Below are positions 1 through 10,600 of a DNA stretch of 64,000 bases, piece after piece. A program made the position numbers and the translations under genes. Where the stretch lies: IMG/VR virus record IMGVR_UViG_3300035665_000002, positions 62,001 through 126,000 of that record; one strand, 5' to 3'. Each line of letters begins with the position of its first letter. Position 1 is the stretch's first letter. Source of the stretch: a virus. Below the pieces are notes generated by a model. It saw nothing but the letters and a program-made list of their open reading frames with translations, had not been told where the DNA came from and searched no databases.

Positions 1-1
1 T

Positions 2-661
2 AAGTTTGAAAACATGGAACCTGCCATATTTACACGTCTTGCGATCATCGAGCCAAGTTCAAGATTTCTTAATCCAAATAACCCAAATTTGCCGAAAACA
101 GACGAAGAACGTAACGCTCTTAGATTGTTTCCAAAAGATGACTCGTTTGTCTCTATTTTTAGGACTGCTTATGATGCGCTACTGTTATACCTAATGGATC
201 ATTTTGGAAAGTGGGTTGATGAAAAGAATAATCGCACACCTCTATCAGCATTTACGCAAAAAATGCGCGAATCTGCCGATAAAGTACGAGCTAGATGTCC
301 ATATGCCAGCTTCTGTCACCGACACCTTATTGCTGCGAATAGTGAATGTAAAGTTTCTGTTAAAGAATTATTTGTCTTATTCAAGCGAACAGTGTTAAAT
401 GCCAGAGGATATAACGAGCATACATTCAGTATAGCTATATCAAACGTTTTAGGACCCAATCCTATAAACGGTGAATGGTACGGATGGGTTGTTTCGAAAG
501 AAGGAATAGCCGAACCGGAACCTATTCCGATGCCAGCTCAAGAAGATGATGATTTTGGAGGTCATGAAATGGAACCTGAACATGCAGAACAGCTTACATC
601 CAAATATTTTACGCATCCGTCAGAAACCGACTCTGATTATAGTAGCGAACAAGACCTCTAA
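2..661 (+). CDS. D5-like primase-helicase, C-terminal fragment (cut by window start)
   Basis: The frame is open from the first bases, with four codons before the first ATG at 14. That ATG has no ATAAAATG box, so the true start probably lies outside the window. The early stretch PAIFTRLAIIEPSSRF followed by a Pro-rich turn resembles the end of the SF3 helicase core of D5-family proteins, where a conserved Arg precedes a hydrophobic strand and an F-x-x-x-F pattern. A later segment (SVKELFVLFKRTVLNARGY) resembles the winged-helix tail of D5 proteins. The last 60 residues are acidic and Ser-rich. D5 proteins unwind and prime viral DNA at the fork. The Walker motifs would lie upstream, so the call rests on the C-terminal part only. 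Confidence 0.55.
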   Translation, partial: KFENMEPAIFTRLAIIEPSSRFLNPNNPNLPKTDEERNALRLFPKDDSFVSIFRTAYDALLLYLMDHFGKWVDEKNNRTPLSAFTQKMRESADKVRARCPYASFCHRHLIAANSECKVSVKELFVLFKRTVLNARGYNEHTFSIAISNVLGPNPINGEWYGWVVSKEGIAEPEPIPMPAQEDDDFGGHEMEPEHAEQLTSKYFTHPSETDSDYSSEQDL

Positions 662-764
662 AACATCGAAGCTATAGCCAAAGCAGAATAGCTGAAACCT
701 TGTTAAGCCACGGCGCCTGACAGAGTATCTAGAAATCCCAGATATATTAAAAAATATAATAAAA

Positions 765-2039
765 ATGTTTGATCCAAGGCATTCGACATTGAGCGAGAAT
801 AAAAAGAATGCACTCGTTGAGGCAATTACGACATTGAGAACGACACCTGACATGTTTTTGTTGTTCATAAAAAGGCCTGATTTTGCGCAAATTTTGAAGA
901 GTCCAGATTTAGGTATAGCTACAAAAACAATCCTACAATCGTATGCTGGTTCGGCGACGGTAATTAAAAATCGTATTTATCATGGCTTTTGTTACATGAA
1001 TGGTCTAGAGCTTTTTGAATTTGTTAGGGAACCACATAGTAATGGCTGGGATTTCGTTATCGAGGGCATGATAAAACATAATATTTTCTCTGCTCCAGAA
1101 TTGAAAACTATGGACGAGTATGAGATGTTGTCATCCAGTTACGGTCCAGGGACGTTCGCGACTCTATACGATAATGTTGATTTGTACAAAATGATAGTTT
1201 CGACTGACGTTACTATAGAGATAGGCAATCAGCGGTACCAAACTAAAGGTTACATGACAATTTATAACTATTTTGTAGCTGCTGCAGCATATTGCAATGA
1301 GGTACTAAAGTACATGTTGACAGAGGAACTTAGCAATGATGCAAATGCAGAATATATGGATTATAATGACGATATCGCCATGGGACTCTTGAAAACGTGC
1401 ATAGAAGCTAGAAATCTGGAAGGTTTTAAGTTAATTACGAGTATAGTAAAATGCGTCCCCTACAGTCTTGAAGAACTACGCGAATATGTTATTGAGTATG
1501 ACTCGTTTGAAATCGCTCAATACATCGTAACAAAAATGATAGATGAATCAGGGTCAAGTGCATCGAAAATTTTTGCAGATTGGACCGAAGCACCTGCGAC
1601 GGAGTCATCGTCATCTGAGAGCGAATCTGAACGCAGTGAAACTGAAAGTGAAAGTGAACAGAGTGAAACTGAACAGAGTGAACCTGAAAGCGAAGCCGAA
1701 AGCAATGAGACTGAGAAAGATCCAGAAGAATGTACTGAAGTTGAAGGAGACGATAACAGTGAAGTCGATGACGATTTCTTTGAAACACGCTCATATGCAA
1801 GTACGGTACAGAAACCAGAGACTAAGAAAGTAGTTCCAAAACCGAAGTCAAAAGCCGCACCTGTAGATTACGACGAATACTTCAAAGATGTTGTTTACAA
1901 CAAAAACGATACACTGTCTAGAATCGCATATAGAGTAAAATCTGTAGTAACGCTCTGGTTTCACGAATCTAAAGGTCTCGCTCCCAATGTACACAGGACA
2001 GTCGATGCCATCATACGAGTATCAAATGCACAATTCTAA
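765..2039 (+). CDS. Unknown 424-aa protein with acidic Ser/Glu linker
   Basis: The start follows TATAATAAAAATG, a variant of the start box used across the window. Residues 1-280 look mainly alpha-helical, with spacing vaguely like degenerate ankyrin repeats, but no clear motif is present. Residues about 285-345 form a highly acidic Ser/Glu-rich linker (repeats of SESE, SETE), a likely disordered and phosphorylatable region. A basic Pro/Lys stretch and a short folded tail follow. The gene converges on the giant gene at 2108 and the two share palindromic 3' DNA. I do not recognise a function. Confidence 0.8.
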   Translation: MFDPRHSTLSENKKNALVEAITTLRTTPDMFLLFIKRPDFAQILKSPDLGIATKTILQSYAGSATVIKNRIYHGFCYMNGLELFEFVREPHSNGWDFVIEGMIKHNIFSAPELKTMDEYEMLSSSYGPGTFATLYDNVDLYKMIVSTDVTIEIGNQRYQTKGYMTIYNYFVAAAAYCNEVLKYMLTEELSNDANAEYMDYNDDIAMGLLKTCIEARNLEGFKLITSIVKCVPYSLEELREYVIEYDSFEIAQYIVTKMIDESGSSASKIFADWTEAPATESSSSESESERSETESESEQSETEQSEPESEAESNETEKDPEECTEVEGDDNSEVDDDFFETRSYASTVQKPETKKVVPKPKSKAAPVDYDEYFKDVVYNKNDTLSRIAYRVKSVVTLWFHESKGLAPNVHRTVDAIIRVSNAQF

Positions 2040-2061
2040 ATACTAATACTTTATATTATAA

Positions 2062-2091
2062 ATATATTTTTAAAATATATCTTTGATATAT
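2062..2091. terminator. AT-rich palindromes between convergent genes
   Basis: Two overlapping perfect inverted repeats lie here: 2062-2080 (9-bp arms, 1-nt centre) and 2075-2091 (ATATATC, TTT loop, GATATAT). They sit between the stop codons of two converging genes, as do similar palindromes elsewhere in the window. A hairpin-directed 3'-end role, as described for mimivirus transcripts, is inferred. Confidence 0.6.
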
Positions 2092-2107
2092 GTTTTAATT
2101 AAATTGT

Positions 2108-5100
2108 CTAGGAGACAATAACGGCATTAGCAGTATTTCCTGTGACAAGAATTAGATTAAAACCAGGCGTTTTTGAGTTATGTTTGACGACACGGCCCTC
2201 GACCGAAACAGGCATCGGAGATCCCGAGCCATGCATATAAATTGACGCAGATGTAACTTCCGCGTCAAGCATCGTTGAATCGCCTGTATATGAAACAACT
2301 TTACAACTACTCAAGACCAATTTATTTTCCACTGTATACTTGATAGAAACACCATCACATTTGATAACGCCACTGACTTTAGCACTGAAATAGAAACCGC
2401 CAGAAACGCATTCGACACCACTGCCAGTAGTTGTTGATATGCTTACGGATTTAGTGTGGTCAAATGCAAACGTCTTACCAAGAGTTTCCAAAGAGATATA
2501 TACGTACAGTGGAAAGCTTTTGACGTTGCTATCTTGCACAACAGCAGGCTTCTTTCCAACAGACACGAGTAGTTTGCGAAGACGTTCCTGAGTGGCATGA
2601 TCGACACTGTCCGACTTCGGCGGAACATACTTTGTTACCTCGATGTCTGGAACGTTATACCGAGTCGCGCCTCTCGCAATCGTAAAGGTCGGTTCTGGCG
2701 GCGGCGGCGCGGATCTCACGATCTTCACGCCCGAGACGCGCGGCTGTACTGGTACACGTGTAGGCGGATGGACGAGCGTTTCCACTGCCACCGGTGTAGC
2801 TTGTATCGGCACGGACGTTTCCACTGCCACCGGTGTAGCTTGTACCGGCACGGACGTTTGTACCGGCGCCGACACAGGGTTGCGTATGACGATTGGACCT
2901 CGTCCGGCTAACGGAACTTTACGTGTAGACTCAACTGGTTGAGCAGGTGGTGGTGCATGAATTCGTGGAGGACTTGGTTGACGTTGTACGCGCGACGCAT
3001 GAATTCGTGGAGGACTCTGTGCACGCTGAACAGGACTCTGGTGACGTTGTGTTGCGTGAATCTGTGGAGGACTTCGTACAGGCTGTGGAGGACTCTGTGC
3101 ACGAGGAAGTGACACGTGAATCTGCGGTGGACTCTGCTGACGTTGCGACAGACATTGAACAGGCTGTGAAGGACTCTGTGCACGAGGCTGCTGCGGTGCA
3201 TGAACCTGTGGTGGACTTTGTGCGCGAGGAAGTGTTGCATGGGGTGGACTCTGTGCACGCTGTTGCGGTGGACTTTGAACAGGCTGTTCAGGAGCGTCGA
3301 ACACAATTTGATCAAACAATGCCTTTCTTTTTAGACTGTCGACGCTACCAGAAAGTTTCGATGTAGTAGATTTATGAACAGCGGTAGTCGCAAGTCTCAG
3401 AAGAGTAGCTTCAAGAGGCTCAGAAACATCAACTTCCGGCACAGGCACGACATCAGGTTCATTGATGAATTTGGCGAACAGGTCTGTCGATCGCGTAGCT
3501 GGCTTATGAACGTGTCGGACAGGCTCGTACATCGGAGCTGGCACCTGTTCAGGAACGATCTCAATAGCCGGAGCATCGGGGATAGCATTGGATATGGATG
3601 CGAATTGTTTTTGTAGAGCTGCCAGACGTTCAAACGGGTTCTGGCTAGCAGCCGCAGCGCTGCCGCCACGGGCAATAAGCTCAGCAGCATCGAGATGACC
3701 AGCGGCGCCATCCATGACGATATCAGCTGCCTTGAGAATAGCTCCATTGGTGTCACCCGCAGCGACGTCCAGAGCAAGCTTAAAGAGGCGCTTGGCACTC
3801 GAAACCACGAATTTGTCGAGACCGTACTTTAGATCGGCGACAGCGGTAACGAGCTTGTCCGAAACGAAATTTACACGCTTGTGATAAACACCTCCTGGGA
3901 GTGTTACTTCGACATCTGTTTCGAAAGAATCGTCGTTCGTCAGTACACCTTCGCCAAGATTCGTAAGTACCGGGGATTCAAAGAGTTCGCACGGCTTCAC
4001 TACACGGAACCCATTCGCCGGGTTAAACTTGACTTCCGAGAGGCCAGGAATTGGCATAACATCGATGGTAATTTTGTGGAAAAACTCGGGTTCGTTTGCG
4101 GACTTCCTGAATACTCCCGCAAGACTGATGGTTTCGCGTTCTTTTACCTCACTTTCGATGGACATGGTGACTTTCCCGCCAACGCACGAAAATACATACT
4201 TTGCGAGATCTCCGATGCTAATGAGTGCGACATCGACGGCGCCCGCGATTAGAGTTAGTTCCGCAACGAGGCCAGCCAAACCAGCAACTTGGCAATAAGT
4301 GTCGAGTTCAAATGCCACTGGACGGAAGATAGCACCGCCGAGTTCCTGTGCGCTATTTGACTTAAGTTTGAATGCAACGCGATCACCGACAACCAAACTT
4401 TCGAAATGATCTGCACCAGCGTCATCGACCACGTGCTGAGGCAAAATTGTCCCATCGGGATACATTGCATAGCTAGGGACAGTTTGCCACTTTACGGGCG
4501 AAGATGATCGTCGTCCAGGAGTGTTACGAGTGCCGCTAATAGCCGCACGAACTTGTTGATCTTTTGACGTATTTACGTTTGTGTCAACAATCAGCACAGG
4601 GGCGGGCGAAGACGACCTTTTTGATTCCACAGGAACGTCTTCGCAAATAACCAATGTTCCAGGCATAGAAATATCGTCGTACTCGTATCGGTAATCTACG
4701 GAAATTTCACCGACGTAGGCGCTCGATACCCAGATTCCATACGAACCATCAGATTCGGCAACAAAAGACGCAGAATTTCCCAATGTAGATGCCGTTCCGA
4801 TCAAAGTGTGTGTTGTCTTAGAAATGCTATAAGAAGCGATCTTGGATCCCTTTGGTTTGTCTGTCAAAAGATTACCGGAATATGTCGGAAATTCCTTCGC
4901 TGCCTTGACATTGTCACACATCAAAACCTGCAGCGAAGTAATGTGTGATTTTGTCTTATCGTCGGCAGAAACGACACGGACAACGACCGATGTAAAAGTT
5001 TCACCAGAAGGCTTAACAGCACCTTTTCCGTGCTTCGAAATCTGAATATACCCAGATTCATACGAGAGTTTATTACCGGCCGATGTCCACGTTCCAGGTG

Positions 5101-7576
5101 TAGATACTGAACGATATTCAGAAATTACCACACCCTCTGGTAGGCGCAAATTAAACTCGATCTTAGTTTTTGTATTGCCACGAACAAAATAGGGTCCTGT
5201 CTTGAAATTTGCGTACTGTAGTGACAATACGTGCGGAGTACCAGAAACGCCACTGTAACAGTAGATATCGCCGATATGGGATTTGGAATTAATAACTGTC
5301 GATAAGTTCGGTGAAAACATGAATGTGCCGACACTGTCGACAGATACCAAGCCGTCAGGGAAATAAGCTACACTACCTACGGAATACGATCTTCCGCGGA
5401 AGATGAAATTCTTGAGATAAACGCCGGCATCGATGTTCATTTTTCCACGTGTTACCACGCTCGTGGAAATATCTGTCACGTAGCTTATAGACGCAGTAGA
5501 AGCAGCAGCGTCGATGAATGTCGCCGTCAACGTAACGTCTTCGACAGAACCGTCTTCGCTGGTCATTCTTGCAACGATTTTTTCCGAAAACGCTTGACCA
5601 ACAAATGATGTCAGAGGTCGAACAGTCACCATTCCTGTCGATGTTCCTTGAATCTGAGACTTGTCGCCTGTAAGATTCAAATTGACTTCAAAAGGACCAT
5701 CGTTGACACTGTACGTGACTGTCGACAAAACTTTGCTCGGATTATAGTCATTGTCCTGTACTCGGATGGTAATTGTTTGACCTGCATGACCAACCATATT
5801 GTCGCTGCTTGCGAGGGGCTTAAGTTTGAATTTCATCTTGCTCCATCCATCGACGACTTCATCCTTGCTCGAAGCTGTTTTCCATGCATACCGGATCTTG
5901 GGAACCTTCGATGCATTCAACGGATCAATATCGACCATAATGCAGTATCCGAGCAAACAGATCGTGCAAATACCGTCGATGACAATCTCTGAACCAGCCT
6001 GAAAACACCCGCTAATACCGTCATAAGTCTTGCCGGCGATCTCTTGACCGAGCCAAGCATAAAGTGGCATATTTTTGGCAGAGTAGTAATTTTCACCAAG
6101 CATCGCTGGAAACTCGTCTTCGGACGACGATAGGAGATGTGAATTTGTCTCGACGGTGAGTGTGAATGATGACAATTCTACCGAGTTTACAACCGCACGA
6201 ACACCGAACGTCTTTGTCGACAAAGCTTCGCGTCCAACGCGCACATAACGCCGCATTCCACCTTCGACATCAGACTTGAGTGATACGATAGAAATTCCCG
6301 GGTTTGCGAACACAAATTCGACAGCCGCATGTCCAAACGGAAAGATCTGCGAAACGGGGATAAACGCATCATACGACGAATGTGTCACGAACGTAGATTT
6401 CGCTGGAAGAGCGTCACCAAGATTGAATTTGACGGTAAATGTCGACTCGATAACGGATCCATCGAAGCATGACATTTGGATAAAAACATCGTATTTCTTC
6501 GGCGCCCAAGACTCCGACATCGTTACCAACGTGAGATCGTCAGTAATGGCCAGGTGCTCTTCGTAGCGCTCAAGGGGACGAACTGAAAGGCCGTTGATCG
6601 TAATATATTTCACAGTGGAACCGATAGGGAATCCGAGGCTCGTGCGAAGATCGGTTGCAACAAATCCACATGGCGTAGAAAATACCAATTCCGACACCGC
6701 CGATGCGTACTTTATCGGAAATGCCAACGATGCATAGATTTCCTGGTCATCGGCGTCCTTGAATACAGCAAACGCGTACGGCAACGACATAGGATCAGAG
6801 CCAACAGCGTCGAGTTTAACAGTACAAACGATCGATGTACCACTGATGCCATCATCGCCTTGGGTAGCGACTGTAGCGTACGCTGGTGTCGATTCATATG
6901 AAGCAACGGTTTCAAGTGAATCTGCCAACAAAAGTGACGGTACACTCTTAAGACCTCCAAGAACAAAAGTACCAAGGTTTTCGTGGACTACATACCTGAA
7001 CGAAGGTCGATCAAAGCACTTAGCAACACAGTTAAATTCGACGCGTACATAGCAAGAAATATCACCTTCGAGATGAATAAAAACATCTACCACATCCACC
7101 TGGATATAAGTACAGATTGTTAGCTTACCATCGACCGTCAGACGAATGTCATGAGCACCGAGTTCGCGCGCATAGTACGAAGGTCCGTACGTCTGGCCGC
7201 CGATGTCGTATCCAATAACCTTTAGGCGCGATGACCAGTTTTCAAAAATGTCACTGTTGATAATGGCATTTTTGCCAGATTGATAATAAATTGCCGGTGG
7301 TGAATCGATACTTGTCACCGAGAACGTAGATACCGTAGAATCTGACGTAAACGTACATAATACAGCAGGAGCAACAGAAACGAATACAAAGGATGTCGCC
7401 GAGCGGGTTTCGATCTCGAATCCGAGCCCCGATGCACGTTTGCCAACATCAGGCATATTAACGGTAATATCTTGGCAATAATTACGAAAGGTAACTGTCA
7501 GTGGCGCGTCCGTCAAGTCGAATATTTTTCCGATATCCGAAAACGACAGAATATTCGGCCTCATAAAACTTGGCAT
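2108..7576 (-). CDS. Giant beta-rich virion/adhesin-like protein with RAQSPP repeats
   Basis: A protein of 1822 aa. The start is preceded by ATTATAAAAAAG then ATG. Most of the chain is rich in Val, Thr, Ser and Gly with alternating hydrophobic strands, suggesting many stacked beta-sandwich domains. No transmembrane segment or signal peptide is evident. Residues about 1425-1545 are a Pro/Gln/Ser-rich low-complexity region built on the unit RAQSPP, followed at about 1572-1605 by a repeat of the type VPVQATPVAVET. A final beta domain of about 130 residues closes the protein. Size and composition match structural or fibre proteins of giant viruses, but this is inference. It is divergent from the 7607 gene across about 30 bp. 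Confidence 0.8.
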   Translation of the reverse strand: MPSFMRPNILSFSDIGKIFDLTDAPLTVTFRNYCQDITVNMPDVGKRASGLGFEIETRSATSFVFVSVAPAVLCTFTSDSTVSTFSVTSIDSPPAIYYQSGKNAIINSDIFENWSSRLKVIGYDIGGQTYGPSYYARELGAHDIRLTVDGKLTICTYIQVDVVDVFIHLEGDISCYVRVEFNCVAKCFDRPSFRYVVHENLGTFVLGGLKSVPSLLLADSLETVASYESTPAYATVATQGDDGISGTSIVCTVKLDAVGSDPMSLPYAFAVFKDADDQEIYASLAFPIKYASAVSELVFSTPCGFVATDLRTSLGFPIGSTVKYITINGLSVRPLERYEEHLAITDDLTLVTMSESWAPKKYDVFIQMSCFDGSVIESTFTVKFNLGDALPAKSTFVTHSSYDAFIPVSQIFPFGHAAVEFVFANPGISIVSLKSDVEGGMRRYVRVGREALSTKTFGVRAVVNSVELSSFTLTVETNSHLLSSSEDEFPAMLGENYYSAKNMPLYAWLGQEIAGKTYDGISGCFQAGSEIVIDGICTICLLGYCIMVDIDPLNASKVPKIRYAWKTASSKDEVVDGWSKMKFKLKPLASSDNMVGHAGQTITIRVQDNDYNPSKVLSTVTYSVNDGPFEVNLNLTGDKSQIQGTSTGMVTVRPLTSFVGQAFSEKIVARMTSEDGSVEDVTLTATFIDAAASTASISYVTDISTSVVTRGKMNIDAGVYLKNFIFRGRSYSVGSVAYFPDGLVSVDSVGTFMFSPNLSTVINSKSHIGDIYCYSGVSGTPHVLSLQYANFKTGPYFVRGNTKTKIEFNLRLPEGVVISEYRSVSTPGTWTSAGNKLSYESGYIQISKHGKGAVKPSGETFTSVVVRVVSADDKTKSHITSLQVLMCDNVKAAKEFPTYSGNLLTDKPKGSKIASYSISKTTHTLIGTASTLGNSASFVAESDGSYGIWVSSAYVGEISVDYRYEYDDISMPGTLVICEDVPVESKRSSSPAPVLIVDTNVNTSKDQQVRAAISGTRNTPGRRSSSPVKWQTVPSYAMYPDGTILPQHVVDDAGADHFESLVVGDRVAFKLKSNSAQELGGAIFRPVAFELDTYCQVAGLAGLVAELTLIAGAVDVALISIGDLAKYVFSCVGGKVTMSIESEVKERETISLAGVFRKSANEPEFFHKITIDVMPIPGLSEVKFNPANGFRVVKPCELFESPVLTNLGEGVLTNDDSFETDVEVTLPGGVYHKRVNFVSDKLVTAVADLKYGLDKFVVSSAKRLFKLALDVAAGDTNGAILKAADIVMDGAAGHLDAAELIARGGSAAAASQNPFERLAALQKQFASISNAIPDAPAIEIVPEQVPAPMYEPVRHVHKPATRSTDLFAKFINEPDVVPVPEVDVSEPLEATLLRLATTAVHKSTTSKLSGSVDSLKRKALFDQIVFDAPEQPVQSPPQQRAQSPPHATLPRAQSPPQVHAPQQPRAQSPSQPVQCLSQRQQSPPQIHVSLPRAQSPPQPVRSPPQIHATQRHQSPVQRAQSPPRIHASRVQRQPSPPRIHAPPPAQPVESTRKVPLAGRGPIVIRNPVSAPVQTSVPVQATPVAVETSVPIQATPVAVETLVHPPTRVPVQPRVSGVKIVRSAPPPPEPTFTIARGATRYNVPDIEVTKYVPPKSDSVDHATQERLRKLLVSVGKKPAVVQDSNVKSFPLYVYISLETLGKTFAFDHTKSVSISTTTGSGVECVSGGFYFSAKVSGVIKCDGVSIKYTVENKLVLSSCKVVSYTGDSTMLDAEVTSASIYMHGSGSPMPVSVEGRVVKHNSKTPGFNLILVTGNTANAVIVS
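2778..2855. repeat. 39-bp tandem duplication inside the giant gene
   Basis: Two nearly identical 39-bp units lie head to tail, differing at one visible position. They encode a 13-residue Pro/Val/Ala repeat in the low-complexity linker. The length is a multiple of three, so the frame is kept. Confidence 0.8.
2944..3295. repeat. Degenerate repeats coding for RAQSPP units
   Basis: On the minus strand this stretch codes for repeated RAQSPP, QPVQSPP and PPQIHA-like units. The plus strand shows the matching recurring GAGGACTCTGTGCACG-type words. It marks a length-variable Pro-rich hinge between the beta-rich body and the C-terminal domain. Confidence 0.75.
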
Positions 7577-7606
7577 CTTTTTTATAATTTATTAAATTCA
7601 TATAAA
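7577..7606. promoter_or_regulatory. Compact bidirectional promoter
   Basis: Thirty bases separate two divergent start codons. The right gene has ATATAAAATG ending in its own start; the left gene has ATTATAAAAAAGATG on the opposite strand. This is typical of the window, where the TATA-like box runs into the initiation codon. Confidence 0.65.
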
Positions 7607-10600
7607 ATGATTTCAGGAAACAGTGGTGCATTGCAACTTTTTCCCACTTGCGGGACTATAGGTAAGTTTTTGGATGATTGTCTTGAACGAACTTCCGATA
7701 CTTATTTGAGTCTAAAAGAGTGTCTTAATGTCGGTACAGATGGCCAACCTATTTCAGTAAATATGTACGAAAGTATCGTGGAGCCCGACAAGACGTTCAT
7801 GTCTCTCCAGTATGCAAATACAGTCAGGAGACTAAAAATTTCTTCTGGCGATAACGTTAATCCGACGATGGCGATGTCTAGGCTTTTAATGGCTAGAAAT
7901 CGAACACTTGTGGCAGGAATTCCAGGGAGTGCACTGATTCCCGTATGCGAATCTAAACGTGTTATGATTCCGAACTATGCCAAAGGTGGTATTGGACGTT
8001 CAGCTTACAGCTCTGTCGTTCACAAAAAAGCCAGTATAACACCCTATATTGTTCGGTCAGATCATTATAGCAGAGAACATTTAAACGGCTATTCGTCATC
8101 GGCATCATTGGCGTTGGGAACGCTACTCGGCATTGGTCCAGAACTTTCTGTATCGTTCGACATCGATGCTTCGCCGTGGGTAGTTGCGGCGCTCTCACTA
8201 GCGGCTAAATATATCACTTACGGAGATCGCGAATTCATTGAAGAGTTCGACGATTATGTATTTTATGCACATCCTGAAGATGCAGAATTGTTGTACGCTT
8301 ATTGCGTTGTTTTCGGCTTCATGGAAGTATTGTCTACGCTCGTAAATAGTCATCTCACACACTGTTCTCGGAATGAAACTTTGCCTACACTTACGCCAAA
8401 AACATGTAACGATATCGATATGTATTTCGCTGGTAAATCTCTAGCGGACTATATCGAGATCGAAGATGACTTATTGGACGTTTGGGAAGGTCCTTGTGGT
8501 TACTGTAGATTGCCTAAAAACTTACCCATACAGGGTACGAAAAAGGATATTAATTCTGAAAAGATGTACGCACATACCTACCGAGAAGCTTATGCATCAT
8601 TAGCGTCATTCAGGCTTCGAGCGAATCCGTTGTTCTCTCGTGCAGAAACTCAAAAAGAATCGTTCATACGTTTCGAAAACGACCTGGAAATCGCATGTAA
8701 ATCCGTATGTGTCGTTCCAATAGGAATGCACGTTAGCGATCTTTTGCCTGTAGCTATCAGATGGATAGTGACTAGATATAATCTCGGTTCAGCTGTAGAT
8801 TTAGCGGTACCTGGTCACGACAAACTGACGGTTCAATCACTATTCTCTGATATGCACTGTGATAGTGACATTTTCGACGCGCCATACTTCACTGTGCAGA
8901 AAACCACAGAAGGTACATCTGACGTCCAGTATGGCAATATTCATTACACTGTAAAACACATGAAAACTTCCAACGAAGGCCATCATTTTACCGTTCAGAG
9001 CGTGCTTGATTATTTGTACACAAAAGTTATCACTAAGTATGGTTTTGCACTACCTGCACTATATCACAAAGAAATCCAACGAGATGCACCATTAGACAGT
9101 GCCGAAACACGATACTTGAAAGCCCAACTAGAGCGTGCACGTGCAGATAAAACCGCCAATCTGACGCGCCTACGAGCTGACGCCGTCGTAAAGCTTACAG
9201 ATCTAGAAAACCTGAAGAATATTGATACTTCCGCGATGACTATAAAGCAATCGCGCGATCACGCTTCTAAGATTGCAGACTTGACTAAGCTTTCTACGAG
9301 CATACATTTGCGCATAGCCAATCTCGAAGCAGAATTGGTGCAAACTAGCTCTACTAAAACTTGTGTGGTTTTGGAAAATGCTTCTCGCATCGCTAACTAT
9401 TTGATCGCATTTTCGCCTAAAGTACCAGAGGCATACAAATATTCCATAGGAGCGAATACTGATGGCTCTGGATATCTATTGTCGACACTGTGTACCAACG
9501 TTGCATTCAAGATCTCAATGTTGCATCCAACGATAATCGACTATTTTGGATCATTCGAGAAAAACATGGGTTCAGAATCAGTAATTCCCGGCCAATGTGA
9601 GCTATTCTTTGGTCAACGTAATGTTCTACACCCTACGGGAAAAGTAGTACAAATATTCGATTCCAATACTGATCTGAAATTTTCGCGTAACGTTACTCCG
9701 CTTTACGATGGAATACTCTTGCGTGATCTAAACACGTCGAGCATCGGTGAATATCCAGTATTGATTGGCATAAGTGAAAAAGCGGCTCTGCAACTTCCAT
9801 TACACTTATTGAAGACTACAACTCATCTGTCTACGATATCGACGAATACCGACCGCGACGGAGCATTTGACGCGCTAAACGATTTGATGGAATTCGTAAG
9901 AATCGCCCCGGAAAACAACGAAACTCGACAAACGCTCAAGACGCTAAAAATATCTTCAGATACAGCCAAAGAACAGTTGCTATCGTACGAAAACTCCAAG
10001 AAGAAGGACAGTGAAGATTACTTTCGAACGTGCAAAACCATTACTGCATCTGTCACAAAGTTGCTACATGTATATGAATCGGTAACGTCGAAAAAGTGCG
10101 CGACTATTAACAAAGTTCTAGCTGGACTGATATCGCCCAAAATTAACCCGCCGATGACGGAAATGTCAGGACCTGTTCGTGAACGTTACGAAGGATTACA
10201 AAAGTTTGTCACCGAGGTTAAATCGATTCCTGGCATTATGATGCCAATAAAATTGTTAGACGCCATAAAACACCAACTCGATGACGCTGAATATGCATTC
10301 AAAAATCCGTACATCGGGAAAGTTAAATTGTGGTCCGTAGACGAAGCACGGAAGTCCGCAAACAAATACGGAATATACATTTGGACAACGGTCCCAGAAG
10401 GTATAAAAGCTTGTGCTAGGAAGATGTCGAGATTGCATAAATTGCGCGAAACCGTCGCAGATATCAAGAAAAAAGTTGAACTTGGGAAAGTTATTCTCGA
10501 AGCTTACTTAGACCCAGGAAACTACATCGACGATCAAGTTGCTCAGATGATTCAAGATGAACAAGAACATGTGTCTGTGGCCGCTGTTGCCATGAACAAA